DNA of 64,000 bases from Semisulcospira habei (GCA_036245525.1 BTPG01000001.1:216968621-217032620); one strand, 5' to 3'. Counted from the stretch's first letter, positions 23,153 through 33,858 are shown. Made by a program: numbers and translations. The notes: generated by a model not told the origin, from the sequence alone.

Positions 23153-23525
23153 AAGTCCAGGTCGAATAGAGGCGGGAAAAAAATTAGCTGAATATAACAG
23201 ACCAAAAAAATAACAGCTTCAGGCATTAACACAAAAGGCTCATGTAACTGACACACCATCAACAGCACCAGTGTTACTACCGTCAGGACCAACACCCTCA
23301 CACCCCCAACAAAGTGAGAGACAAACAGCTGAGTCTAAACCTAAAACAACAAAATATATAGTTGCTGGATTTGCTGTAGGATTTTGTTACGTAGGTTACC
23401 AATTATACAAAAAATACAAACCAAACACTCAAACAGTGTCCAAAAAATCAAACACTCCAAAAATAAAAGAAGTCTCCACATTACCAGCAGTGTCAAAACC
23501 TTTGGACCCATTTTACATGCAGTAA
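23082..23525 (+). pseudogene. Basic single-TM protein gene of E1, one nonsense codon
   Basis: Begins ATGGACGAGACCC inside the previous gene. It reads AKSPGRIEAGKKLAEYNR, then an in-frame TAA at 23211-23213, then stays open with a Thr/Pro-rich linker and a TM helix (YIVAGFAVGFCYVGYQLY) followed by KKYK. It ends DPFYMQ at 23525. The E2 homologue lies at 51006-51440. A basic N-terminus plus a TM suggests a membrane-linked nucleic-acid or virion protein; this is inference. Confidence 0.6.
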
Positions 23526-23561
23526 ATAAATTTATTATTTTATTTTTTGTGGCATAAGAAA

Positions 23562-23792
23562 ATGAGCGACGCAAAGAACATCATGAACCTCGTCTATCAC
23601 TCTGCCATGATAAGCGGACTAGCAGTAGCGTATTCTATGCTGGGGAAAAGTCTTCTCAAAATGAAATCAGCAGACTTGAGTAGACTAGACTTCGAAGACA
23701 GCGCTAAGCTAGTAGCTGTTGTCACAGCATCGATTGCCACAAAAGACCTTCTTGTCAAGCAAGGAATTATTCCAGAAAATGTTTCTATGTAA
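23562..23792 (+). CDS. 76-residue membrane protein of E1, intact
   Basis: Starts MSDAKNIMNLVYHSAMISGL after an AT-rich leader and a TAAGAAAATG context. One hydrophobic segment (SAMISGLAVAYSMLG) is followed by an amphipathic and second apolar stretch (LVAVVTASIATKDLL). It is followed 9 bp later by the next gene. The E2 homologue is split by a LINE fragment. It is conserved between copies but I assign no function. Confidence 0.65.
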   Translation: MSDAKNIMNLVYHSAMISGLAVAYSMLGKSLLKMKSADLSRLDFEDSAKLVAVVTASIATKDLLVKQGIIPENVSM

Positions 23793-23801
23793 ATACAAAA
23801 T

Positions 23802-24239
23802 ATGGCAACTATAGCTATTATGATTGGTGGGGCCGTTGTTAATGCATTGGCATTTAGTGGATCAAACTATCTCTTTTCAAAAATGGGTAGAGAGGAATCT
23901 GCAGAAGAAATGAAGCCTCACAATGAGGCGTCTGAAAAACTATCTCAAGCCCAACAAGATTACGAGAAGCAAAGAATAGAGAAACTTGATTTCATCAATG
24001 AAAAACTCAGGCTTGAAGGTCACGCACAGCATACATTTTCTAATGTTGATGACGCGATCAAAGAATACTTTCTTGTAACTGGCGAAGACATGACCATCCC
24101 ACGACCAAAACTTAGGGACTACTATCAACCAAGCCCAGAACAAAGAAATGGAGAAATAATATTTGTTCTAGTAGGAATGACATTAGTATATTTTACAGGA
24201 GTTTTTATTGCTAGAAGAAATGACAGACGTTGGAGCTAA
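23802..24239 (+). CDS. 145-residue two-TM coiled-coil protein of E1, intact
   Basis: MATIAIMIGGAVVNALAFSG gives an N-terminal hydrophobic helix. A charged coiled coil follows (NEASEKLSQAQQDYEKQRIE), then a second TM (IIFVLVGMTLVYFTGVFIA) and RRNDRRWS. The E2 copy (52199-52636) is also intact. It overlaps the start of the integrase gene by 20 bp. Two intact copies among many broken genes may reflect size or selection. A membrane-bending or virion envelope role is speculative. Confidence 0.7.
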   Translation: MATIAIMIGGAVVNALAFSGSNYLFSKMGREESAEEMKPHNEASEKLSQAQQDYEKQRIEKLDFINEKLRLEGHAQHTFSNVDDAIKEYFLVTGEDMTIPRPKLRDYYQPSPEQRNGEIIFVLVGMTLVYFTGVFIARRNDRRWS

Positions 24240-25176
24240 ACTATCAAAAATATATTACTCCCCTATTGGCTACTGGAAAGGAAAAACTGCAATAGAAAAA
24301 TTGCATGCTGCTGTGGGTGGGGATGTTACACTCGACCAAATAAAACAGTGGCTACAAAAACAAGCAATTTGGCAAATATATCTTCCTGCTCCAAGAAAAA
24401 TAACAAGACCTTATTTTGTAAACACTATCCCTAATGACACCCATCAAATGGATCTCTTGTTCCTACCACAAGATACAATAAGAAAGAGACATACAAGTAT
24501 GCATTAACTGTTGTTGACATAGCTTCAAGGTATAAGGATGCCGAACCCATAACTGACAAGAATGCTGTAACAGTGGCCACTGCGTTAACAAAGATATATA
24601 GTCGAGGCCCTTTAAAATTTCCTAGGCTTGTGCAAGTCGATAATGGGAGTGAGTTTAAAGGCGCTGTTAATCAATTATTTGTAAAGCATGGAGTGCTAGT
24701 GCGGAGAGGCATACCACGTGTGCACAGATCACAGGCAATTGTTGAAAACTTTAACAAGCAATTATCGGAGAGACTTTTCAGCTATCAGTATTCTAAGGAA
24801 CTCATGCATGACGCACGTAACACTGAATGGGTTAAGAGATTACCATCTGTGATAAAAGCAATGAATAATGAGGGTCATCCTAAACCTGTTGATGCTATTA
24901 AATTAAAAACAATGAGGGTCAGAAATAAAAACAACACCTCCAGACACAAGCTTGTTTACAAAACAGGTAAGATATTTGTATCAACCTGGCGAGGCCGAGA
25001 ATGACGTCAGACGTAGGGCAACTGATCCAATATGGTCTACGTCCATTCACAATATAAAAAAAATAGTTCCTGGTGCTAATGCATCGATTTATTATCTGTA
25101 TGAGCCTGCGCCTCAGAGGGCATTTGTCAGAGAAGAATTACAGATTATTCCCCCAGACACTGTTACGCATTTTTAA
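24220..25176 (+). pseudogene. Retrovirus-type DDE integrase gene of E1, frameshifted
   Basis: Starts MTDVGAKLSKIYYSPIGYW at the ATG 24220. The catalytic triad is visible: D in HQMDLLFLP, D in VQVDNGSEF and E in AIVENFNK. In the E2 copy these are residues 78, 141 and 176, the D-D-35-E type spacing. A one-base loss near 24480 and a later shift near 24.95 kb break the frame. The C-terminal part ends REELQIIPPDTVTHF. Polinton integrases insert the element with 6-bp TSDs, as seen here. It converges with PolB and overlaps its end by about 14 bp. Confidence 0.88.
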
Positions 25177-27665
25177 CCATTTCATCAACTAATTCATCGA
25201 TTAGTTCATCAGCTATTTCTTCAGATAACTTAAGCGCATAATGTCCAGGTGCATAAGCCTTTTCCTTAGTGTGAAACACTCGTTTTGTGTCCCCTAGTGC
25301 AAGTGACTTTTTATGTGTTTGGATCATTTCAAGATTGTGTTTGTTTGATCTCAGTGACTTGTTTGGATAATCAGGCATCAGTTCTCCATCTAATACTTGC
25401 TTATAATGTTCATGACGGATGTCTTTATTTTTTATGGCTGTTTTCTTGATACCTTTGGCTTTGGACTGACTGCCCTTCTGGTGCAGTATAGAATACATTT
25501 TTGATCTCAGTCCAACGTACTCAACTATAGGCACACCATTCAGTTCATCTTTAAACTTACCAGGCACTTTCTTGTTTTGTGTGCTGTACAGCGGGTGATC
25601 CTTAGGGTAATCAGACGTGTCATACATGTGTAACTCTGTTTTCATGTCTTCATAAAAGTCTTCAGTAGGCACGTCTATGATCATAGAGTCAGTGTCAGTG
25701 TATAGCAGACGACACTCAGGATACTTTGGTTTGAAGTAATCATAATAAAATTCAAGCATCAACAGTTTTGACAACTCAAGAATTGCCATACCAATGAATA
25801 CTGGCTTGTCCAGTTTAACAATCTTTTTTTTGAGTGACACTGCATACAATGATGAATGAAACTCTTTGTACCCTGTGTACTGTGGCTTGCCTGTAAGTTT
25901 AATTGCACCTGATTCAGTTGTGACCAGTCTCACATCTTTGCGGTGATGAGGATTTTCCATTGTCTTGCCAAAACAGGCATTGTTCATGAGCTTAAAGAAG
26001 TCTTTGTCAAATGCAGTGTTGCCATCTCTCGCACGCAATGTTGTGTTCTTCATTATGTAATCTTTCATGAAAGCACTCTCCTCAAATTGAATACCCCTAT
26101 GAACTTTCTTTAATACTAACCCATGTCTGATGTAAAACTGTAACATGCGGTAGTGGCAAACGTAATTGAATTTGTCATTCAGATTTGGTACAAGTTTGGT
26201 GTCTTCTTTTTTACCCGTCATACTCATTTTCTCAACAGCCAACGGATAATCATTGTGGTAATCATGTAGGTGGTGTGGGTACTCCAAATCTACTTCAAAG
26301 ATCCAACCCTTTGCATCATTCCGGCCATGACTCATAATATTGTTTGTTAACTCTGTTATGTCATACTGTGACAAATCATAGAGACAAAAGTTTTTCAATG
26401 GCAATAATTCACACATCGCAAATCCGTAAAGGTTATTAGCGTCAAGGTACGTAATGAATGACCTTGACCTTGAGGGGTCAAAATCAAGGTCGTCCAGATA
26501 TTTGTTGTTGGCTCTGGCGTAATTGTTCGCAGCAATACTAATGCCTCCCCTCAATCCACGTTCCACCATTTCACCCATCGTACGATCAGACAACAGGTCT
26601 ATAGAAATCTTACTGGATTTCAAAAATGCATCCCATGTCATGCCAGGACTAGTTATGTAGCAAGCTGGGTCAAGACTGTAGTGTAACAAACCCTTTTCAC
26701 GATAACTTTCAAATACATCTGCTAGCAAGCAAACATCAGCTTTCAAGTACTGGTCATGGTAGTCACCAATCGTTTCACACCCTAGTTTACCCCATGCATC
26801 AAGTGCGTGCTGGTAATCGGAGTCAGAAATACCTTTGCCAGTTAGTGTAGAATAAAATTTCTCTTTTGGAGGCAGTCTCCTTTCTTCAAACACTACCCAG
26901 TCACTGGTGTACTCGTAGGGATAGACTCCTTTCTTAATCAATTCTGGCTCAAAATATTTACTTGTTATTGGAAACTCAGTCAGTCCTTCTGCGAGACTAG
27001 CAAGCCCTAAGGACAAATGTTGCATAGAGTCATAAAATGCTAATTTGTTGTCCAGCCTAAAAGTCAAGTATTTTTCAGTTGTCTGGGCAATACAACTAAT
27101 TTTTTTGTAAGACTCATCCACAGCCTGCATGATAATATGTGAATCATACCCTTTGAGATTGTGAAAAAAGATATGCAACTTATATGCCTTGGGATCTATT
27201 TTTAATTTCAAGTTACAATCACCATGGGCAGCACCTCTGTAACGCCCAGTTATGTGGTCATGGTCACAAACTTTATCACCACCCAGAGGTTGATCACAAC
27301 CTCCTAAAGGTTGTTCACAAATCCAACACATCACTGCTGTATCAAAATTCTGTTTGTCTTCTTCTGTCATCACCAAAGGCATCTGACACTTTTCCAAATA
27401 ATGTACTACCTGACTATACAGTTGTCTCATTTCTGTTAAAAACTCAGCTGCTGCATTTTCACCTCTGTAGATAACAGGTTCTGTATGCCGGCCGTCAGAC
27501 CTAACAAGAATATATCCAAAAGAACACACCACTTGATCACTCAATTTTACAGTCTTTGGTAATGATTCTGGAACAGGACTCTCATATGGCACAACCAGTG
27601 ATTCAAAATCAGCATACACTACAAATGGCAGCTTTTGCTGATTAACATAGTTCTTGAAATATACC

Positions 27666-30600
27666 CCGCCCTCCACGAGTCGCCTGCTGCCTTGCAGGCC
27701 TGGCCGCTTGGCTGCGGAAAGGCTAAGGGAGGAAACCCCTGACATCAAAGCCCCCGTGTCTCCGGGGAAGGCTTTTGAGCCAGAGACTAGGACAAGGACA
27801 GTCTGATATAAAACCTACGACCCGAGGACCTCGATGCCATCGTCCCAGCTTGCTAGGCCATGGCAGAAGAACCAAGGGTTTAAAGGGTGGGGCCAGTACT
27901 GCGCACACTGCACTCCACCAAAAAGCTCCACCGCGCAGGCTTTAGGAAACGTCCACGGACCATGACACTGACCATTCCAAGTCCTGTAGCGATGGGCGAG
28001 GGGCGAAACGGCAGGTGAAAGATGTCACTGGAAGCCGCAGTCTCAAACCTGCATGCAGGCGGTTCAGGATATTGGTCGCCTGATGTTGACCTGGGGATGA
28101 CAACATCACTCGGCACACCCTGAACGACCAAGCAGCCTTCTCTAGGGACAGCACTGCTTGCTCCATACGGAGAGGGGCCTAGAAAAGGTGGCCTAACCAA
28201 AGCTCGTCCCCTCGCAACCCCAGTTGGCTAGCCGCGGTCAACGGGCATCTTCTCCTGCGGTCAAAAAACAAGAAAGAATAACGGATCTACTCTCATGACG
28301 ACCACGACCGGACTCAACGTAGCATGCTGGAACGTCCGAACCATGCTCGACAAAGCAGACAGCGGACGCCCTGAACGTCGCTCCGCCCTCATTGCCCATG
28401 AATTGCGGAGGTTAAACATCGACATCGCCGCACTCAGCGAAGTACGCCTTCCGGACGAAGGCAGCCTCCAAGAACTTGGTGCTGGGTACACCCTCTACTG
28501 GTCAGGCAGGCCTGCATCAGAAAGACGGCTCTCAGGCGTGGGTTTCATGGTCAAGACATCCATTGCGACTAAGCTGGAAAACCTACCAACGGGCCACTCA
28601 GACCGCATCATGTCCATGCGCCTCCCACTGAGACACCAGCAACACGTCACCCTTCTCAGTGTGTACTCCCCAACCCTCCTGGCAGAGCCTGCTGAAAAGG
28701 ACAAGTTTTACACTGACCTGCGCAGCCTCCTACAGAGTACCCCAGCAGACGACAAAGTCATCATCCTTGGCGACTTCAACGCCAGAGTGGGCCAGGACTC
28801 TGAAGCCTGGAAAGGAGTCCTCGGCAAGCATGGCGTGGGAAACTGCAATGACAATGGCCGCCTACTGTTGGAGTTCTGTGCGGAGCAGCAACTGGTCATC
28901 ACCAACACTACTTTTCAGCAAAAGGACAGTCGAAAGACCACCTGGATGCATCCTCGCTCCAAACACTGGCACCTTATCGACTATGTCCTAGTGCGGCAGA
29001 GGGACCGCAGTGACGTCCTCCTCACCAGAGTGATGCCCAGCGCAGAGTGCCACACTGACCACCGCCTTGTCCGCTGCAAACTCAGGCTCCACTTCAAGCC
29101 AAAACCCAAGAAATGGGGGCCCCCCAAGAAAAAGCTTGATGTTGCCAGACTTCAGCGTGACGATGTGAAAGCTGCCTTTCAGACAGATTTACAGCGCAGG
29201 CTCAAAGACACAGCAGACCCAGTAGACTCCTCCCCTGAAACACTTTGGGAACAACTAAAAACTGCTATTGCAAAATCCTCTGCAGAAGTCTTGGGTTTCG
29301 CCAGAAAGAAGAACAAAGACTGGTTTGACGAAAACGATGTAGAGATCCAGGAACACCTAGCAAAAAAAAGAGCCGCCCATCAGGCTCACCTAGCCCAGCC
29401 TTCCTGCCCTGTGAAGAAGTCTGCCTTCCGCCTCGTCTGCAGCAGTCTCCAGCGCAAGCTCAGAGATCTCCAGAATGAGTGGTGGACCAGACTTGCACAG
29501 AGGACCCAGCTTTGCGCTGACAATGGTGACTACAGGGGTTTCTACGAAGCACTGAAAGCAGTGTATGGCCCCAGGCACCTGGTACAAAGTCCCCTGCGAA
29601 GCGCGAACGGCCAGGCACTCCTCACAGATAATACCTCCATCTTGAACCGCTGGTCGGAATACTTTCAGAGCCTCTTCAGCGCTGAGCGCACTGTTCAAGA
29701 AGCAGTCGTCCTACAAATCCCACACCTCCCAGTAAAGGTTGAATTGGACGAACCGCCCACCGCTGAAGAGACCCTCACAGCCATCCACCAGCTCAAGAGT
29801 GGCAAAGCAGCAGGCATTGATGGAATACCGCCAGAGATCTGGAAACATGGAGGCACAGCACTGCACAACAAGCTCCATGACCTCTTTCTCTGCTGCTGGG
29901 AGGAAGGAACACTACCAAAAGATCTCCGTGATGCAGTCGTTATCACCCTGTACAAGAACAAAGGCGAGAAGTCTGACTGTTCCAACTATCGGGGAATTAC
30001 CCTGCTGTCCATTGCTGGGAAAATCCTTGCAAGGCTGCTCCTGAATCGGCTGGTACCTGCCATCGCTGAAGACCAACTCCCAGAGGGCCAGTGTGGCTTC
30101 AGAGCAAACAGGAGCACCACCGATATGGTCTTTGTGCTGAGACAGCTACAGGAGAAGTGCCGCGAGCAGAACAAAGGGCTGTATGTAACATTTGTCGACT
30201 TAACAAAAGCGTTCGACACTGTGAGCAGGCAAGGCATGTGGCAGATCCTGGAGCGACTTGGCTGTCCCCCAAAGTTCCTCAACATGATTGTCCAGCTACA
30301 CGAGGACCAGCAAGGCCAGGTCAGACTCAACAATGACCTCTCAGAACCATTCCCTATTCTCAACGGTGTAAAGCAGGGCTGCGTGCTGGCACCGACCCTC
30401 TTCACCATCTTTTTTAGCATGATGTTGAAGCAGGCCACAGTGGACCTCGATGATGACGATGCAGTGTACATCAGGTATCGTCTCGATGGCAGCCTGTTCA
30501 ACCTCAGACGACTGCAAGCCCACACGAAAACCCTAGACCAACTGATTCGTGAGCTGCTTTTTGCTGATGATGCTGCCCTCGTTGCACACACAGAGAGAGC

Positions 30601-31560
30601 CCTGCAGCGCATCACGTCTTGCTTCGCAGATGCTGCCCAGCTCTTTGGACTCGAGGTCAGTCTTAAAAAGACAGAGGTCCTCCATCAGCCGGCACCCAAG
30701 ACAGTGTACCGCCCTCCTCACATCACCATCGGCGAGTCTGAACTAAAGTCAGTGCACCAGTTTACTTACCTTGGCTGCATTATCACGTCGGACGCCAAGC
30801 TGGACAAGGAGCTTGACAGCAGGCTGGCAAAAGCGAACAGCGCTTTCGGGCGACTTTTCAAGCGGGTGTGGCACAATCAACAGCTGAAAACAGGCACCAA
30901 GATCAGCGTGTACAGAGCTGTGGTCCTCACCACCCTGCTGTATGGTTCCGAGTCCTGGGCCCTCTACCGCAGCCAACTACGACTCCTCGAACGCTTCCAC
31001 CAGCGCTGCCTGCGAACCATCCTGGGCATTCACTGGAGTGACTATGTCACCAACGTCGAGGTCCTTGAACAGGCTGAAACTGTGAGCATCGAGGCTTTGC
31101 TGCTGCGGACACAGCTCCGCTGGGCGGGGCATGTCTCCAGGATGGAGGATCATCGCCTACCAAAGGTCACCCTGTTCGGCGAGCTTGCTACTGGACACCG
31201 TGACAGAGGGGCACCAAAGAAGAGATACAAAGACTGTCTCAAGAAGTCACTTAGTGCCTGCCAAATCGACCACCACCAGTGGTCTTCGCTTGCTGCGGAC
31301 CGTGACACCTGGCGCTCCACCATTTACAAGGCAGCTGTCTCCTTTGAGGACTCTCGCAGAGCTAGCCTTAAGGACAAGCGGCTCAGGAGAAAAAACAGAG
31401 ATGCCGCAGCTCAGAACCCTGGCCATACCTTCCCCTGCAGCCACTGCGGTCGAACCTGCCTGTCTCGGATTGGCCTCCACAGCCACGAACAAGCCTGCAG
31501 ACGTCGTGGGCAACTCCTATAAAATCTTCGTTCGCGAAGTCAAGCCAAAGAGAAGAAGAG
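27666..31560 (+). mobile_element. Second non-LTR retrotransposon nested in E1 PolB
   Basis: It is flanked by the 11-bp TSD TGAAATATACC (27655-27665 and 31561-31571), with the empty site visible in the E2 PolB sequence. A GC-rich 5' region of about 630 bp precedes one long ORF. The 3' end is short and finishes in an AGAGAAGAAGAG purine tail. Orientation is opposite to PolB. Apparently full length. Confidence 0.9.
28295..31522 (+). CDS. Endonuclease-reverse transcriptase with C-terminal Cys/His finger, intact
   Basis: A 1075-residue uninterrupted ORF starting MTTTTGLNVACWNVRTML. Endonuclease motifs: NVRTML, ALSEVRLP, ILGDFNARVG, TDHRLVRCKL. RT motifs: LKSGKAAGIDGIPPE, YRGITLLSIAGK, FVDLTKAFDTV, GVKQGCVLAPTLF, and catalytic LLFADDAALV. 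It ends with CSHCGRTCLSRIGLHSHEQAC, a C2HC-type finger at the extreme C-terminus instead of an RNase H domain. Clade not assigned. The intact ORF and clean TSD suggest a relatively recent insertion. Confidence 0.92.
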   Translation: MTTTTGLNVACWNVRTMLDKADSGRPERRSALIAHELRRLNIDIAALSEVRLPDEGSLQELGAGYTLYWSGRPASERRLSGVGFMVKTSIATKLENLPTGHSDRIMSMRLPLRHQQHVTLLSVYSPTLLAEPAEKDKFYTDLRSLLQSTPADDKVIILGDFNARVGQDSEAWKGVLGKHGVGNCNDNGRLLLEFCAEQQLVITNTTFQQKDSRKTTWMHPRSKHWHLIDYVLVRQRDRSDVLLTRVMPSAECHTDHRLVRCKLRLHFKPKPKKWGPPKKKLDVARLQRDDVKAAFQTDLQRRLKDTADPVDSSPETLWEQLKTAIAKSSAEVLGFARKKNKDWFDENDVEIQEHLAKKRAAHQAHLAQPSCPVKKSAFRLVCSSLQRKLRDLQNEWWTRLAQRTQLCADNGDYRGFYEALKAVYGPRHLVQSPLRSANGQALLTDNTSILNRWSEYFQSLFSAERTVQEAVVLQIPHLPVKVELDEPPTAEETLTAIHQLKSGKAAGIDGIPPEIWKHGGTALHNKLHDLFLCCWEEGTLPKDLRDAVVITLYKNKGEKSDCSNYRGITLLSIAGKILARLLLNRLVPAIAEDQLPEGQCGFRANRSTTDMVFVLRQLQEKCREQNKGLYVTFVDLTKAFDTVSRQGMWQILERLGCPPKFLNMIVQLHEDQQGQVRLNNDLSEPFPILNGVKQGCVLAPTLFTIFFSMMLKQATVDLDDDDAVYIRYRLDGSLFNLRRLQAHTKTLDQLIRELLFADDAALVAHTERALQRITSCFADAAQLFGLEVSLKKTEVLHQPAPKTVYRPPHITIGESELKSVHQFTYLGCIITSDAKLDKELDSRLAKANSAFGRLFKRVWHNQQLKTGTKISVYRAVVLTTLLYGSESWALYRSQLRLLERFHQRCLRTILGIHWSDYVTNVEVLEQAETVSIEALLLRTQLRWAGHVSRMEDHRLPKVTLFGELATGHRDRGAPKKRYKDCLKKSLSACQIDHHQWSSLAADRDTWRSTIYKAAVSFEDSRRASLKDKRLRRKNRDAAAQNPGHTFPCSHCGRTCLSRIGLHSHEQACRRRGQLL

Positions 31561-32524
31561 TGAAATATACCTTGCTACCAGGATCTGGATACCTAAGTAT
31601 TGTTTGAATGTCATCAGCTGACCTACAGTGCAGGGTATGTTTATGTGCCACTTTTATAGAGGAGAACCTTTGTAAACATCTTTTACACACTTCCTGTTTG
31701 CCATTGTGTTTTGTTACATAATTATGAATTAGTCGTGACATATTCCTAATAATTGTGTAGTGAAAGTTATCACCTGAGCTTATTAGTAACATATCAACAT
31801 GCTTATCTTCTGACTGACCGTAGGTTGGGGCAATTGGTGACACTCTAATTGGTTGTAACTTGTTCTCAGACTCATTATCCCATACATACACATTCACAGA
31901 TATCCCAGGATTTAGTTTTTCAAACAGATCTATATCCTCCACCTTAACAGGAAAATCTATGCCACTGAAGTTGAGTTCATTTACAAATTTGGTATAGTTA
32001 GATACACGTTCAGGTTTTGTTTTTACAAAATGCAGTTTGGCAAGCACACACCACATGAAACAGAAATTATCTTTGTTCTGAACATTGACGACAGCCTTTT
32101 TGTCTGCAACCTCAGTTGGTAGGGGCAACCATGATTTGCCTAATATAGGATGATATCTTGACTGCTTCAGTTGCAGTTCATGTACACGGCCTTCATGCCA
32201 GCCAGATCCCTGCATTTTGTCTTTCTCTAAACACATTTTCCAATTCCCTTCTTGAATTAACTGTGTGTTGTCTTGTTGAGATATACGAAACAATCACTTC
32301 ACCATCTACCCTGGTAAATTCTATTTTAGCAACAATCTGAATCTTTACACTACCTGAAAGAAGATTATCTTGTATGACCAAAAAAGACCTTTCTATCGAT
32401 TCATAGACACTGTAAGTGTTAGATATAGGCAAGTCTGTTGTGTGAAACACGTTTCTTAAGCTTGACGAGCTTTGGGAATTGTCCGTCATTTTTATTTGTC
32501 TTACAAAATAATAAATAGAAAACA

Positions 32525-32847
32525 TTACACCATGTGTAATACCACTTTATTGACTGTAACACCTACAATAAACAGATTCAGTTTACATAGTTGTCTGAAT
32601 ATTTGCTCACACACCGACTCAAACCAGTCATCATCAACTTCAAAGGTATATGTCTTAAGATCAACAGGCATGTACTCTACAAATGGTAACTCCTCAAATA
32701 TTTCTAAAGTCATTTGATATGACACACATAAATCATCTCCTGTGTTGATACTGGTGTTATGTCCGGTTGTTTGAAATCTGTTCTTAACTGATCAAAGTGC
32801 TGGATATAACTAAAGCAGTCTGTAACATCAATTGTGTTGAGCGTCAT
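32525..32847 (-). pseudogene. Small paralogous gene 1 of E1
   Basis: The start is the ATG at 32847 (MTLNTIDVTDCF). The frame breaks near 32.72 kb and continues in another frame with YMPVDLKTYTFEVDDDWFES, ending VTVNKVVLHMV. The next upstream gene (32883-33144) has the same ending and the same type of start region, so the two are tandem paralogues. The leader TTTTGTCGGACAAATAAAA precedes the ATG. Function unknown. Confidence 0.5.
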
Positions 32848-32882
32848 TTTTATTTGTCCGACAAAATAATAATATAAAAATA

Positions 32883-33144
32883 TTACTGCTTGCGCTGTAG
32901 GTGTAATACCACTTTATTGACTGTAACGTCTTCAATATAATCATGTAGTTTACATAGTTGACTGAATACAGTCTCGTACTCATAACATGGAAAACATTCA
33001 GAATACCCCAAAGTCACATTATATGCCATGCTTATCAGTGCCGGTGTTGAGAGTTTTATACCGAGCTCAAACGGCGTTTTAACATGCGTTTTAAAGTCAT
33101 AAATCTTTGAAGCAGTCTGTGATATCAATGGTTTGTCTGTCTGT
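32883..33144 (-). pseudogene. Small paralogous gene 2 of E1
   Basis: Starts near MTDRQTIDITDCF at 33144, frameshifts early, then reads MAYNVTLGYSECFPCYEYE and DYIEDVTVNKVVLHLQ. It is homologous to the gene at 32525-32847 and to E2 58125-58466. About 110 residues if whole. No motif recognised; it always sits between PolB and the ATPase. Confidence 0.5.
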
Positions 33145-33231
33145 CATTTTTATGGACAAACCATAAGGCTAAATTAATTCACTAATCCATACCCTGTGGG
33201 CTGATCTGTCTTTAAAATAAGCTTTAGATGC

Positions 33232-33777
33232 TTAGTCAATTTCAGTTTGTTTTTCACAGTCTCGTTCGTGTTTGTTGGGGATGACATCGTTCTCTCTAAG
33301 ACAGTCTTCAAAGCTGTCACGATCTTTACAGTAAAACAAACAGATAAACTTTAACTGCTCACGAAAATCTTTCAGTACAGCATTATATTTCTGAGTGAGA
33401 ATCCATACACTGATGTTTGCATGCCTGCCACTGAAGGCCAGTTCTGCTAGAGTGTTTCTCTTCTTAACAATATCCTTCTCTGCAGAACAGTCATCAACAA
33501 TGAACAGGGTTGGCTGTCCTTCAAATTGCTTTGTAAAATATTGTAGGTAATCATTCAGTTTCTTTTCAGGATCAACTAAATAGATATTGCTGTCAGTCCA
33601 AATAAATAAACGGTTGTGATATGCTTTATTGTGTTTTATTGTAGGACAGAATATCACAATGTTTTCGAAATGACAGATGTATCTTGTTTGAAAGAGGTTA
33701 AGAACAAATTCAGTTTTTCCACAGCCTGTGGTGCCACAAAATAATCCACAATGGGGGTCAAAGGTCATTAAGTTCAT
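33232..33777 (-). CDS. Packaging ATPase (FtsK/HerA-A32 type) of E1, 3' end shifted
   Basis: ATG at 33777 (MNLMTFDPHCG). Walker A is GTTGCGKTEFV, Walker B is LFIVDDCSA, and WILTQKYNAV resembles a sensor motif. In this family the ATPase drives DNA into the capsid. Compared with E2 (58496-59101) a small deletion after NKHERD replaces the last 20 or so residues with CEKQTEID. The catalytic core is intact. It is the last gene before the right TIR in E1. Confidence 0.9.
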   Translation of the reverse strand: MNLMTFDPHCGLFCGTTGCGKTEFVLNLFQTRYICHFENIVIFCPTIKHNKAYHNRLFIWTDSNIYLVDPEKKLNDYLQYFTKQFEGQPTLFIVDDCSAEKDIVKKRNTLAELAFSGRHANISVWILTQKYNAVLKDFREQLKFICLFYCKDRDSFEDCLRENDVIPNKHERDCEKQTEID

Positions 33778-33858
33778 TTTAATACACAATATATAAACTG
33801 TGTGTACAGTTTATCTGCCTATCTGGTCATGGAAGGGGTGGGTACATTCTAATAAAAT

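Larger units (their letters stand above)
25163..32491 (-). pseudogene. Protein-primed type DNA polymerase B of E1, split by a LINE
   Basis: Minus strand. The N-terminal ORF (MTDNSQSSSSLRNVF, from 32491) runs out of frame near 32.2 kb. The next frame (QGSGWHEGRVHELQL) continues to about 31.57 kb, the LINE at 27666-31560 intervenes, and an open frame of about 830 residues follows to 25163. Motifs: exonuclease YADFESL, a Cys/His insert (CWICEQ, CDHDHITGRYRG), palm YLDANNLYGFAM, NNACFGKTMEN, and catalytic YTDTDSMI near 25.69 kb. Known role in the family: replication of the linear element from a terminal protein. The 11-bp TSD TGAAATATACC marks the split. Confidence 0.92.

Noticed and set aside
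28261..31513. Minus-strand ORFs over the second LINE
   Set aside because: Antisense shadows of the 1075-codon ORF.
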